From Ramlibacter tataouinensis (GTDB taxonomy: Bacteria > Pseudomonadota > Gammaproteobacteria > Burkholderiales > Burkholderiaceae_C): a DNA stretch of 64,000 bases. Both the position numbers and the translations under genes were made by a program. The notes under the pieces are model-generated. The model was not told the DNA's origin. It saw only the letters and a list, made by a program, of their open reading frames with translations, and did no database searches. The first letter of the stretch is position 1, and the number at the start of each line of letters is the position of its first letter. Positions 22,493 through 31,673 of this stretch are shown here, in pieces. The stretch is from positions 1,178,001 to 1,242,000 of the forward strand of contig NZ_CP010951.1 in NCBI RefSeq assembly GCF_001580455.1, written 5' to 3'.

Positions 22493-23665
22493 ATGGTCCA
22501 GCGCCGCATCCCGGCCATCGCATCCCGCATCGCGGGCGCCGCCCTCTCGCTGTTCGCCCTCCTGCCGCCGCCCGCGCATGCGCAAGCGCCCGAGCCGGTG
22601 CGCATCGGCGCCTTCCTGTCGGTGACCGGTCCGGCCGCCTTCCTCGGCGACCCGGAGCTCAAGACGCTCGAGATGTACGTCGAGCGCATCAACGCCGAAG
22701 GCGGTGTGCTCGGCGGCCGCAAGCTGCAGCTGGTGTCCTACGACGACGCCGGCGACGCCGAGAAGGCGCGCACCTTCGCCAAGCGGCTGATCGAGCAGGA
22801 CAAGGTCGACCTGATCGTGGGCGGCTCCACCACCGGCACCACCATGGCGGCGCTGCCGCTGGCGGAGCAGGCCGGCACGCCCTTCATCTCGCTGGCCGGC
22901 GCCGTGCCGATCGTCGAGCCGGTGAAGAAATGGGTGTTCAAGACGCCGCACACCGACCGCATGGCGTGCGAGAAGATCTTCGTGGATGCGCAGGCGCGCA
23001 AGCTCACCCGCATCGCGCTGATCTCCGGCAGCGGAGGCTTCGACAAGTCCATGCGCGGCGAGTGCCTGAAGACCGCCGCGAAGTACGGCGTGGAGTTCGT
23101 GGCCGACGAAACCTACGGCGCGAACGACACCGACATGACCGCGCAGCTGACCAAGATCAAGGGCAGCGGCGCGCAGGCGGTGCTCAACGCCGGCTTCGGC
23201 CAGGGCCCGGCGATCGTCACCCGCAACTACCGCCAGGTCGGCCTGACGCTGCCGCTGTACCAGTCGCACGGCGTCGCCTCGCGCGAGTACATCAAGCTGT
23301 CCGGACCGGCGGCCGAGGGTGTGCGCCTGCCGGCGGCTGCCCTGCTGGTGTCCGACCTGCTGCCCGCCGGTGACGCGCAGAAGCCCGTCGTCGCCAACTA
23401 CCGCAAGGCCTTCGAGGACAAGTACAAGACCGACGTGTCGACCTTCGGCGGCCACGCCTACGACGGCCTGATGCTGGCCCTCAACGCCATGAAGGCGGCC
23501 GGCGGCACCGACAAGGCCAAGGTGCGCGACGCGCTGGAAGCCACGCGCGGCTACGTCGGCACCGGCGGCGTGGTGAACATGTCCGCCAGCGACCACATGG
23601 GCCTGGACCTGAGCGCCTTCCGGATGCTCGAGGTCAAGGAAGGCAACTGGTCGCTGGTCAAGTAA
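22493..23665 (+). CDS. ABC importer substrate-binding protein (LivJ/HAAT type), probably for aromatic acids
   Basis: 390 residues. Signal peptide of about 30 residues ending PAHAQA, then a type-I periplasmic binding fold: RIGAFLSVTGPAAFLGD, DKVDLIVGGSTTGTTMAALP and the C-terminal SDHMGLDLSAF region. A strong AAGGAGAC site precedes the ATG. It heads the operon livJHMGF-thioesterase-padBCD-padJ-hcrCAB, so phenylacetate, 4-hydroxybenzoate or a similar acid is a likelier ligand than branched-chain amino acids; this is inferred from context. Confidence 0.88.
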   Translation: MVQRRIPAIASRIAGAALSLFALLPPPAHAQAPEPVRIGAFLSVTGPAAFLGDPELKTLEMYVERINAEGGVLGGRKLQLVSYDDAGDAEKARTFAKRLIEQDKVDLIVGGSTTGTTMAALPLAEQAGTPFISLAGAVPIVEPVKKWVFKTPHTDRMACEKIFVDAQARKLTRIALISGSGGFDKSMRGECLKTAAKYGVEFVADETYGANDTDMTAQLTKIKGSGAQAVLNAGFGQGPAIVTRNYRQVGLTLPLYQSHGVASREYIKLSGPAAEGVRLPAAALLVSDLLPAGDAQKPVVANYRKAFEDKYKTDVSTFGGHAYDGLMLALNAMKAAGGTDKAKVRDALEATRGYVGTGGVVNMSASDHMGLDLSAFRMLEVKEGNWSLVK

Positions 23666-23677
23666 GCCGGAGGCGCA

Positions 23678-24553
23678 GTGGGAAGTTCCTGGCTCCAGTT
23701 CGTCGCCGGCGGCCTGACGAGCGGCGCAATCTACGCGCTCGTCGCGCTGGGGTTCGCCATCGTCTTCAACGCCAGCGGCGCGATCAACTTCGCGCAGGGC
23801 GAGTTCGTGATGGTGGGTTCCATGAGCGCGGTGACCCTGCTCGGCCTCGGCCTGCCGCTGCCGGTTGCCGTCGTCCTCGCGATCGCCGCGGCTGCAGTGG
23901 TCGCGCTCATCATCGAGCGCATCGCCATCGCGCCGGCCCGGCACGCCGAGACCGTGACGCTCATCATCATCACGATCGGCGTGTCGCTGTTCCTGCGCGG
24001 GCTGGCGCAACTCCTGTGGGGCACGGGCGTGTTCCGCCTGCCGGGCTTCTCCGGCGACGAGCCGATCGCGGTCGGCAATGCCACCATCCTGCCCCAGAGC
24101 CTGTGGGTGCTGGGCGGCGCCGCGGTGTCCGTCGTCCTGCTCGCCACCTTCTACCGGCGCACCTTGCTGGGCAAGGCCATGCTCGCCACCTCCTACAACC
24201 GGCTCGCCGCGCAACTGGTGGGCATCGACACCCGCGTGGTGCTGTTCGCCAGCTTCGGCCTCGCCGCCGCGCTCGGTGCCATCGGCGGCGTGCTGATCGC
24301 GCCGATCGCCTTCACCTCCTACGACGCCGGGATCATGCTCGGCCTCAAGGGTTTCGCAGCGGCCATGCTCGGCGGGCTGGGCAGCTTCGCCGGCGCCGTG
24401 GCCGGGGGCCTGCTGCTCGGGCTGCTCGAAGGCCTGGGCGCCGGTTTCGTGTCATCCGCCTACAAGGATGCGATCGCCTTCGTGGTGATCCTCGCCGTCC
24501 TGTTTTTCCTTCCTGGAGGCCTGCTTGGGACCCGCCATCGCGACCGTGTCTGA
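23678..24553 (+). CDS. ABC importer permease, LivH type
   Basis: 291 residues, GTG start, about eight membrane segments. Family marks are the N-terminal GLTSGAIYALVALGFAI and the ASGAINFAQGEF sequence, with LGGLGSFAGAVAGGLLLGL near the end. Forms the channel with the LivM-type permease. Encoded 12 bp after the binding protein and overlapping the next gene. Confidence 0.9.
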   Translation: MGSSWLQFVAGGLTSGAIYALVALGFAIVFNASGAINFAQGEFVMVGSMSAVTLLGLGLPLPVAVVLAIAAAAVVALIIERIAIAPARHAETVTLIIITIGVSLFLRGLAQLLWGTGVFRLPGFSGDEPIAVGNATILPQSLWVLGGAAVSVVLLATFYRRTLLGKAMLATSYNRLAAQLVGIDTRVVLFASFGLAAALGAIGGVLIAPIAFTSYDAGIMLGLKGFAAAMLGGLGSFAGAVAGGLLLGLLEGLGAGFVSSAYKDAIAFVVILAVLFFLPGGLLGTRHRDRV

Positions 24554-25511
24554 ACGCGTGCCCGCACGCCATTGGGTGGCCAGCGCGCGCAGCGGCGGAA
24601 CGCTGCTGCTGGCTGCAATCGTGGCGTTCGCGCCGCTGGTGCTGCCGAACAACTATGCGTATGACGTCGCGGTCCAGATCGCGCTCAACGCCATCGTCTG
24701 CGTGGGTTTGAACCTGCTGATCGGCTACGCCGGCCAGATCAGCCTCGGGCATGCCGGCTTCTTCGCGCTCGGAGGCTACGGCAGCGCCATCCTCGCCACG
24801 CGCTTCGGCGTGCCGGTGTGGGTCTCGCTGCCGGCCACCTGCGCGATGGTCGGCGCCCTCGCCTGGCTGGTCGGCCGTCCGACCTTGCGCCTGAAGGGCC
24901 ACACACTGGCGATGGCCACGCTGGGGCTGGGCGTGATCATCTCCATCGCCATCACCACCGAAGACCGCCTCACCGGCGGGCCCGACGGCATGGCGGTGCC
25001 GCCGCTGGTGCTGTTCGGCGCGGCGGTGCAGGGCGAGCGCCTGTGGTACTGGATCGCCGGCGCGCTGCTGGTCGCCGCGGTCTGGCTCTCGCTCAACCTC
25101 ATCGAATCGCCGAACGGCCGCGCGCTGCGCGCCCTGCACGGCTCGGAGGTGGCGGCGCAGACGCTGGGCATCGATGCGGCGCGCTTCAAGCTGCAGGTGT
25201 TCACGCTGTCGGCGGTGTTCGCCGCGCTGGCCGGCGCCCTCACCGCGCACTACGCCGGCTTCATCACGCCGGTGAAGTCCTCGTTCCTGCACTCGGTCGA
25301 GCTGGTGATCATGGTGGTGTTCGGCGGCATGGCCTCGGTCTTCGGCGCCGTCGTCGGCGCGGCCGTGCTCACCGTGCTGCCGCAGTTGCTCACCGTCCTC
25401 AAGGACTACGAGATGATGGTCTTCGGCGCGGTGCTGGTCGCGACCATGGTGCTGTTTCCGCAGGGCATCGTGCCCACGCTGGCGCGCCGCTTCGGCGGGA
25501 GGGCGCGATGA
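24546..25511 (+). CDS. ABC importer permease, LivM type
   Basis: 321 residues from a GTG at 24546 that overlaps the livH stop; a TTG at 24525 would add seven residues and cannot be excluded. Eight to ten membrane segments; LNLLIGYAGQISLGHAGFFA is the LivM hallmark, and VVFGGMASVFGAVVGAAVLT the conserved C-terminal helix. Partner of the LivH-type subunit. Confidence 0.88.
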   Translation: MSERVPARHWVASARSGGTLLLAAIVAFAPLVLPNNYAYDVAVQIALNAIVCVGLNLLIGYAGQISLGHAGFFALGGYGSAILATRFGVPVWVSLPATCAMVGALAWLVGRPTLRLKGHTLAMATLGLGVIISIAITTEDRLTGGPDGMAVPPLVLFGAAVQGERLWYWIAGALLVAAVWLSLNLIESPNGRALRALHGSEVAAQTLGIDAARFKLQVFTLSAVFAALAGALTAHYAGFITPVKSSFLHSVELVIMVVFGGMASVFGAVVGAAVLTVLPQLLTVLKDYEMMVFGAVLVATMVLFPQGIVPTLARRFGGRAR

Positions 25512-26305
25512 CCCTGCTGAGCGTTTCCGGCCTCGCCAAGTCCTTCGGCGGCCTGCGCGCGGTCGACGGCGTGGACCTGGCGATCAGCCGCGGCAGCGTG
25601 CATTCGATCATCGGTCCGAACGGCGCGGGCAAGACCTGCCTGATCAACATGCTGAGCGGCGTGTACCGCCCCGATGCCGGCTCGATCAAGCTGGACGGGC
25701 GCGAGCTGGCGGGCGAGCCGGCGCACGGCTTCGCCGCCGCCGGCATCGCGCGCACCTTCCAGAACCTGCAGGTGTTCTTCAACATGACCGCGCTCGAGAA
25801 CGTGATGACGGGCCGCCACCTGCACGAGCGCTGCTCGCTGGCCGCCGCGCTGCTTCGCACCCGCGCCCTGGCGCGCGCGGAAGCCGCCAGCCGCAAGGCC
25901 GCGCGCGAGCTGCTGCGTGCCGTCGGGCTCGCCGGCTGGGAGGACACCCCGGCCGACGCCATGCCCTACGGGGCGCTCAAGCGCCTGGAGATCGCCCGCG
26001 CACTGGCGGCCGAACCGCGCGTGCTGCTGCTCGACGAGCCCGCGGCGGGACTCAATGCCACCGAGGCGCGCGAGATCGACGAGCTGATCCAGCGCGTCGC
26101 CGCGGCGGGCACGACCATCGTTCTGGTCGAACACAACATGGCGCTCGTCATGGAGGTGTCCGACCATGTGTTCGTGCTCGATCACGGGCGCAAGCTGGCA
26201 GAGGGCGCCCCCGGTGACGTGGCGCGCGACCCGCGGGTGGTCGAGGCCTACCTCGGCGCGGAAGGCGGTGCGGCGGCGCAGCAGCAGGAGGCCGAGCATG
26301 CTTGA
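25508..26305 (+). CDS. ABC importer ATPase, LivG type
   Basis: 265 residues. Walker A GPNGAGKTCLIN (Cys replaces the usual Thr after GKT), the LivG-specific GIARTFQNLQVF Q-loop, a signature region PYGALKRLEIARAL in place of a canonical LSGGQ, Walker B VLLLDEPAAGL and switch His in VLVEHNMALVM. A C-terminal Ala/Gln-rich tail (AAAQQQEAEH) is extra. Overlaps livM and livF. Confidence 0.9.
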   Translation: MTLLSVSGLAKSFGGLRAVDGVDLAISRGSVHSIIGPNGAGKTCLINMLSGVYRPDAGSIKLDGRELAGEPAHGFAAAGIARTFQNLQVFFNMTALENVMTGRHLHERCSLAAALLRTRALARAEAASRKAARELLRAVGLAGWEDTPADAMPYGALKRLEIARALAAEPRVLLLDEPAAGLNATEAREIDELIQRVAAAGTTIVLVEHNMALVMEVSDHVFVLDHGRKLAEGAPGDVARDPRVVEAYLGAEGGAAAQQQEAEHA

Positions 26306-26993
26306 AATCGACGAGCTGCGCTGCCGTTACGGGCGGATCCCGGCGCTGGCCGGCGTCAGCCTGCGGGTGAACGAAGGCGAGCTGGTCGCGCTGGTCGGCG
26401 CCAACGGCGCCGGCAAGACGACGCTGCTGCGGGCGATCTCCGGCGTGCAGCCGGCCGTCGGCGGCTGCATCCGCTTCGAGGGCCAGGACCTGGCCAGGCG
26501 CCATGCGCGCCAGCGCGTGCAGGACGGCATCATCCAGGTGCCGGAGGGCCGCCAGGTGTTCACGCCGCTCTCAGTCGAGGACAACCTGCGGCTGGGCGCC
26601 TTCGCCCGCGGCAGCGCCAGCCACCTCGACGCCGTGCTGGCGCTGTTCCCGGTGCTGGCCGATAAGCGGCGCGAGGCGGCGGGCAACCTTTCGGGCGGCC
26701 AGCAGCAGATGCTGGCGATCGGCCGGGCGCTGATGGCGCGGCCGCGCCTGCTGCTGCTCGACGAGCCCGGCATGGGCCTGTCGCCGCGCCTCGTCTCGGA
26801 AATCTTCGCGCGCATCGAAGCCTTGCGCGCGGTGGGCACCACGATCCTGCTGGTGGACCAGAACGCGCGCGCGGCGCTGGGCATCGCCGACCGCGCCTAC
26901 GTCATGGAAACCGGCCGCATCGTGCTCGAAGGGCGCGCGGCCGACCTGCTGCTCGACCGCAGCGTACAGAAGGCCTACCTCGGGGCCGCATGA
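26298..26993 (+). CDS. ABC importer ATPase, LivF type
   Basis: 231 residues. Walker A GANGAGKTTLLR, Q-loop QVPEGRQVF, signature LSGGQQQM, Walker B LLLLDEPGMGL and LVDQNARAAL. The start at 26298 overlaps the livG stop region. This is the proper partner of the preceding permeases, which leaves the LivF-like gene at 15316 as a surplus ATPase. Confidence 0.9.
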   Translation: MLEIDELRCRYGRIPALAGVSLRVNEGELVALVGANGAGKTTLLRAISGVQPAVGGCIRFEGQDLARRHARQRVQDGIIQVPEGRQVFTPLSVEDNLRLGAFARGSASHLDAVLALFPVLADKRREAAGNLSGGQQQMLAIGRALMARPRLLLLDEPGMGLSPRLVSEIFARIEALRAVGTTILLVDQNARAALGIADRAYVMETGRIVLEGRAADLLLDRSVQKAYLGAA

Positions 26994-27003
26994 GGACATA
27001 CCA

Positions 27004-27420
27004 ATGAAAGACAGCTTGAAAACCGGCCTGCGCCACACGGCCCGCCTCGAAGTGACGCGCGAGCGCACCATCGATTTCATGGGCGAGCAGGCGCGCGTCT
27101 ACGCCACCCCGATGCTGGTGCGCGACGTGGAAGTCGCCTGCCGCGAACTGCTGATGCCCCACCTCGACGCCGGCGAGGACTCGGTGGGCACCCGCATCGA
27201 ACTGGATCACACCGGCGCGACGCTGCTGGGCATGGCCGTCTCGATCGAGGTCGAACTGGTCGCGCTCGAAGGGCGCGCCGCCAGGTTCCAGGTGACGGCG
27301 AGCGACAGCGTCGAGCCGATCTGCCGGGCGAACCACCACCGCTTCATCGTCGACGTCGCCAAGACCGCGCAGCGGCTGGCGGCCAAGGCGGCGAAGGCAA
27401 CGCAGACGGAAGCTGCATGA
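27004..27420 (+). CDS. Hot-dog-fold acyl-CoA thioesterase (FlK-like)
   Basis: 138 residues. Similar in layout to FlK-type fluoroacetyl-CoA thioesterases: ATPMLVRDVEVACRELLMPHLD, GEDSVGTRIELDHTGATLLG and a C-terminal NHHRFIVD strand. Located between the importer and padB and overlapping padB by four bases. Oxidation of phenylacetyl-CoA leads to phenylglyoxylate with loss of CoA, so a thioesterase here may release free phenylglyoxylate or clear a dead-end CoA ester. That role is inferred. Confidence 0.78.
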   Translation: MKDSLKTGLRHTARLEVTRERTIDFMGEQARVYATPMLVRDVEVACRELLMPHLDAGEDSVGTRIELDHTGATLLGMAVSIEVELVALEGRAARFQVTASDSVEPICRANHHRFIVDVAKTAQRLAAKAAKATQTEAA

Positions 27421-30149
27421 CCGCTGCCAGCGCCACGCGTCGCGTTCCCACGTACTGCTACCAGTGCGTGGCGGGCCCTGACCTGCTCACCGTCAAGGTG
27501 GAAGGCGGCGTGGCCACCGAGGTCGAGCCGAATTTCTGCGCCGCCGCGGTGCACCCCGGCGGCGGCAAGGTCTGCGTGAAGGCCTTCGGCCTGATCCAGA
27601 AGACCTACAACCCGAACCGGGTGCTCACGCCGATGAAGCGCACCAACCCGAAGAAGGGGCGCAGCGAGGACCCGGGCTTCGTGCCGATCAGCTGGGACGA
27701 GGCGATGACGCTGATCGCCGACAAGCTGAACGGGGTCCGCGCCTCGGGGCTCACCGACGAGTCCGGCTACCCGCGCGTGGCGGCGAGCTTCGGCGGCGGC
27801 GGCACGCCCCAGTCCTACATGGGCACCTTTCCCGCTTTCCTCGCGGCCTGGGGTCCGGTGGACATGGGCTTCGGCTCGGGCCAGGGCGTCAAGTGCTACC
27901 ACTCCGAGCATCTGTACGGCGAGTTCTGGCACCGCGCCTTCATCGTCGCGCCGGACACGCCGCTGTGCAACTACCTGATCTCCTGCGGCTCGAACGTCGA
28001 AGCCTCGGGCGGCGTGGTCGGCATCTGGCGCCACTCGCGGGCGCGCGCCCGCGGCATGAAGCGGGTGCAGGTGGAGCCGCACCTGTCGGTGACCGGCGCC
28101 TGCTCGGCGCAGTGGGTTCCGCTCAAGCCCAAGACGGACGCCGCCTTCCTGTTCGGGCTGATCCACGCCATGCTGTTCGAGGCGCCGCGCCACCAGCTGG
28201 ACCTGGAATTCCTGCGGCAGCGCACCGGCTCGCCCTACCTCGTCGGGCCGAACGGCTACTTCCTGCGTGATCGCGCCACCCGCCAGCCGCTGGTGTGGGA
28301 CGCCGCGCGCAGCATCGCCGTCCCGCACGACACGGCCGACACCGTGGAAGCGCTCGAAGGCCGTTACCTGGTCGATGCGATCGAAACCGGCGCCGACGGC
28401 GAGCTGCTGGCCGACGGCGTGCTCGAGGGCGCGACCGCCTTCACGCGCCTGACCGAACACATGCGCGCCTACACGCCGGAGTGGGCCGCGAAAGCCTGCG
28501 ACGTGCCGGCGGCCACCATCCGCCAGGTCGCCATGGAGTACCTGGCCCACGCCTGCGTGGGCGAAACGATCGAGATCGACGGCAAGACCCTGCCCTACCG
28601 CCCGGTCGCGGTGAGCCTGGGCAAGACGGTGAACAACGGCTGGGGCGGCTTCGAGTGCTGCTGGGCCCGCACCGTGCTCGCCACGCTGGTGGGCGCGCTC
28701 GAGGTGCCAGGCGGCACGATCGGCACCACGGTGCGGCTGGCGCGCCCGATGTCGCAGCGGCTGGAGAGCGCCAAGCCGGGGCCGGACGGCTTCATGGACT
28801 TCCCGCTCAATCCCACCGACCGCGAGCATTGGTCGGCGCGGCCGAACATCCGCAACGCCTACCGCACCATGGTGCCGCTGGCCGGCGACGGCCCCTGGAG
28901 CCAGGCGCTGGGACCGACCCACTTCTCCTGGATGTTCCTCGACGCCACGCCCACCGGCCTGCCGCGGGTGACGCTGCCGGAGGTCTGGTTCGTCTACCGC
29001 ACCAATCCGGCGATCTCCTTCTGGGACACCGCGTCCATCGCCGACAAGATGGCGCGCTTCCCCTTCGTGGTCGCCTTCGCCTACACGCGCGACGAGACCA
29101 ACCACTTCGCCGACGTGCTGCTGCCGGACGCGACCGACCTCGAGAGCCTGCAGCTCATCCGCGTGGGCGGCACCAAGTACGTCGAGCAGTTCTGGGACCA
29201 CCAGGGCTTCGCGCTGCGGCAACCGGTGGTCGACGCGCGAGGCGATGCCCGCGATTTCACCGAAGTCGCGACCGAGCTGGCGCAGCGCACCGGCCTGACG
29301 GCCGGCTACATCAAATCGATCAACAAGGGCGCGGGCGGCGTTCCGCTCAAGGGGCCGCACGGCGACTTTTCGCTCGACACCGGCCACAGCCCCGACCGCG
29401 AGACGATCTGGGATGCGATCTGCCGCGCCGCGAGTGCGGAGCTGAGCGAGGGCAGCGAGGTGCACGGCCTGGACTGGTGGAAGCAGAACGGCCTGGCGAC
29501 GCGGCCGTTCCCGCGCAGCGAGTGGTACCTGTACCCCACGATGGTCGAGCGCGGCCTGCGCTTCGAGCTGCCCTACCAGGAGCGGCTGATGCGCGTCGGC
29601 GTCGAGCTGGGCCGGCGGCTGCACGAGAACGACATGCACTGGTGGGACCGCCAGCTCGAGGAGTACCAGGCGCTGCCGGCGTGCAAGGACTTCGCCCAGC
29701 CCTGGGTCGCCGCCGTGCGCAAGGACGGCGGCCTGCCCGAGGAATACCCGTTCTGGCTGCTCACCGCGCGCAGCATGCAGTACGCCTGGGGCGGCAACGT
29801 CGGCCTGCAGATGATCCGCGAGGTGGCCGAGAACATCGCCGGGCACAAGGGCGTGATCCTCAACGCCAACACCGCCCAGCAACTGGGCATCGAGGAGGGT
29901 GACGACGTGGAGATCGCCACCCCGGGGCGCCGCGTGCGCGGCAAGGCCGTGCTGCGGCAGGGCATCCGGCCCGACACGCTGCTGGCCATCGGCCAGTTCG
30001 GCCACTGGGCCACGCCGCTGGCGCGCGACTTCGGCGTGCCCAGCCTGAATGCGCTCGCCAGCATGTCGCTGGACCTGACCGATGCCACCGGCTCGGGCGC
30101 CGACCTGGTGCGCGTGTCGCTGCACCGCGTGAAGGAGGCCCTGCGATGA
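27417..30149 (+). CDS. padB: Phenylacetyl-CoA:acceptor oxidoreductase, molybdopterin subunit
   Basis: 910 residues, DMSO-reductase-family molybdoenzyme. N-terminal [4Fe-4S] motif begins YCYQCVAGPD and ends KVCVKAFG; molybdopterin-domain marks include VPISWDEAM, SCGSNVEASGG and the C-terminal GIEEGDDVEIATP. No Tat signal is present, so the site faces the cytoplasm, as needed for a CoA-ester substrate. In Azoarcus/Thauera the enzyme oxidises phenylacetyl-CoA by four electrons to phenylglyoxylate. The set padB-padC-padD with overlapping ends supports this over other CISM enzymes. Confidence 0.88.
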   Translation: MTAASATRRVPTYCYQCVAGPDLLTVKVEGGVATEVEPNFCAAAVHPGGGKVCVKAFGLIQKTYNPNRVLTPMKRTNPKKGRSEDPGFVPISWDEAMTLIADKLNGVRASGLTDESGYPRVAASFGGGGTPQSYMGTFPAFLAAWGPVDMGFGSGQGVKCYHSEHLYGEFWHRAFIVAPDTPLCNYLISCGSNVEASGGVVGIWRHSRARARGMKRVQVEPHLSVTGACSAQWVPLKPKTDAAFLFGLIHAMLFEAPRHQLDLEFLRQRTGSPYLVGPNGYFLRDRATRQPLVWDAARSIAVPHDTADTVEALEGRYLVDAIETGADGELLADGVLEGATAFTRLTEHMRAYTPEWAAKACDVPAATIRQVAMEYLAHACVGETIEIDGKTLPYRPVAVSLGKTVNNGWGGFECCWARTVLATLVGALEVPGGTIGTTVRLARPMSQRLESAKPGPDGFMDFPLNPTDREHWSARPNIRNAYRTMVPLAGDGPWSQALGPTHFSWMFLDATPTGLPRVTLPEVWFVYRTNPAISFWDTASIADKMARFPFVVAFAYTRDETNHFADVLLPDATDLESLQLIRVGGTKYVEQFWDHQGFALRQPVVDARGDARDFTEVATELAQRTGLTAGYIKSINKGAGGVPLKGPHGDFSLDTGHSPDRETIWDAICRAASAELSEGSEVHGLDWWKQNGLATRPFPRSEWYLYPTMVERGLRFELPYQERLMRVGVELGRRLHENDMHWWDRQLEEYQALPACKDFAQPWVAAVRKDGGLPEEYPFWLLTARSMQYAWGGNVGLQMIREVAENIAGHKGVILNANTAQQLGIEEGDDVEIATPGRRVRGKAVLRQGIRPDTLLAIGQFGHWATPLARDFGVPSLNALASMSLDLTDATGSGADLVRVSLHRVKEALR

Positions 30150-30796
30150 CCCGCTGGGCCATGGTCGCGGACCTGCGCCGCTGCGTCGGCTGCCAGACCT
30201 GCACGGCCGCCTGCAAGCACGCCAACGCCACGCCGCCCGGCGTGCAGTGGCGGCGCGTGCTCGACATCGAGGTGGGCAGCTACCCGGACGTGCAGCGCGC
30301 CTTCGTGCCGATGGGCTGCCAGCACTGCGACGAGCCCGCCTGCGTGCCGGTGTGTCCGACCACCGCCACGCGCAAGCGCGAGGACGGCATCGTCACCATC
30401 GACTACGACCGCTGCATCGGCTGCGCCTACTGCACCGTCGCCTGCCCTTACCAGGCGCGCTTCAAGACGCCGATCGGCGAGTTCGCCTACGGCAAGCAGC
30501 CGACCGAGAACGAGGCGCAGCGCGACGACGAGGCCAAGCGCCAGGTGGCCACCAAGTGCACCTTCTGCGTCGAGCGCATCGACTCGGGCCTGGCCCAGGG
30601 CCTCAAGCCCGGGGTCGACCCGGAGGCGACGCCCGCCTGCGTGAACTCGTGCATCGCCGAGGCCCTCGCCTTCGGCGACATCGAGGACCCCAACAGCAAG
30701 GTGTCGCAGCTGCTGGCGGACAACGAGCACTTCCGCATCAACGAGGAGCTGGGCACCGGCCCCGGCTTCTTCTACCTGTGGGACAAGCGCCGATGA
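30146..30796 (+). CDS. padC: Phenylacetyl-CoA:acceptor oxidoreductase, iron-sulfur subunit
   Basis: 216 residues, DmsB/NrfC-type electron-transfer protein with four [4Fe-4S] motifs: CVGCQTCTAAC near residue 11, CQHCDEPACVPVCP, CIGCAYCTVACP and CTFC followed later by CVNSC. Passes electrons from PadB to the membrane subunit PadD. Overlaps both neighbours (ATGA). Confidence 0.9.
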   Translation: MTRWAMVADLRRCVGCQTCTAACKHANATPPGVQWRRVLDIEVGSYPDVQRAFVPMGCQHCDEPACVPVCPTTATRKREDGIVTIDYDRCIGCAYCTVACPYQARFKTPIGEFAYGKQPTENEAQRDDEAKRQVATKCTFCVERIDSGLAQGLKPGVDPEATPACVNSCIAEALAFGDIEDPNSKVSQLLADNEHFRINEELGTGPGFFYLWDKRR

Positions 30797-31644
30797 GCAA
30801 TTCGAACCACCTGCAGCGGCTGCAGACGCACTGGGACTGGCGCGCGGCAGGCAACTTCATCTGCGGCGGCGCCGGCTCCGGACTCCTCGCCTTCACCTGC
30901 CTGCACGCGACGGACAGCCCGCTGGCGCTGCCGCTGATCGCGCTGGGGCTGGCGCTGGTCGGCCTCGGGCTCTTTTCGGTGTGGCTGGAGATCGGGCGCC
31001 CCTGGCGCGCGCTCAACGTCTTCGTGCACTGGCGCCACTCCTGGATGTCGCGCGAGGCGATCGCCGCGGTCGTGCTGTTCGCGCTGGGCCTGGGGCTGCT
31101 CGCGGGCATGCGCTGGCGCGCCTGGCCGACGGCGGCCGCCGCGCTCGCTTTCCTCTACTGCCAGCTGCGCATCCTGGCGGCCGCGCGCGGCATTCCCGCC
31201 TGGCGCGGTCCGTCCACCGCCGCGCTGCTGGCGACGACCGCGCTGACCGAGGGCGTCGGGCTGGCCTCGATCGCCGCGGCCTGGCATCCGGGGACGCAAG
31301 CCACTGCCGCGCTGGCGCTCACCACGCTTGTGGTGGCGCGGCTCCTCCTGTGGGAAGCCTGGCGGGTGCGCATCGAAGCCACGGCCGGCCCCGTCGCCAA
31401 CCGCATCTGCCGGCGCATGGCCCCCGTCGCCCGCTGGGCGGCCACCGCGCTGCCGCTGGCCCTGACCCTGGCCAGCCTCGGCGGCGCGCCCGCCGGACCG
31501 GCGCTGCTCGCGCTGGCCGGCGTGATGGCGCTGGCCAGCGGCGCGGCGTTCAAGTACCTGCTGATCACCCGCCTGTCGCACCACCAGGGCTACGCGCTGC
31601 CGCGCATGCCCGTCCGCGGCGTGCCTCGGATGACGGCCCGCTGA
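30793..31644 (+). CDS. padD: Phenylacetyl-CoA:acceptor oxidoreductase, membrane anchor
   Basis: 283 residues with about eight hydrophobic helices, DmsC/NrfD-like. Conserved-looking features are the WLEIGRPWRALNVF segment after helix 2 and RLSHHQGYALPR at the C-terminus. Expected to hand electrons to the quinone pool. The preceding gene overlaps by four bases. Confidence 0.85.
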   Translation: MSNSNHLQRLQTHWDWRAAGNFICGGAGSGLLAFTCLHATDSPLALPLIALGLALVGLGLFSVWLEIGRPWRALNVFVHWRHSWMSREAIAAVVLFALGLGLLAGMRWRAWPTAAAALAFLYCQLRILAAARGIPAWRGPSTAALLATTALTEGVGLASIAAAWHPGTQATAALALTTLVVARLLLWEAWRVRIEATAGPVANRICRRMAPVARWAATALPLALTLASLGGAPAGPALLALAGVMALASGAAFKYLLITRLSHHQGYALPRMPVRGVPRMTAR

Positions 31645-31673
31645 ATCGACAAGACAAAACAGGAGACCAACGC

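Noticed and set aside
27207..30125. Very long open frame (about 970 codons) on the minus strand
   Set aside because: It is exactly opposite padB, is His/Arg/Gly-rich with no domain, and comes from the GC bias at third positions of padB.
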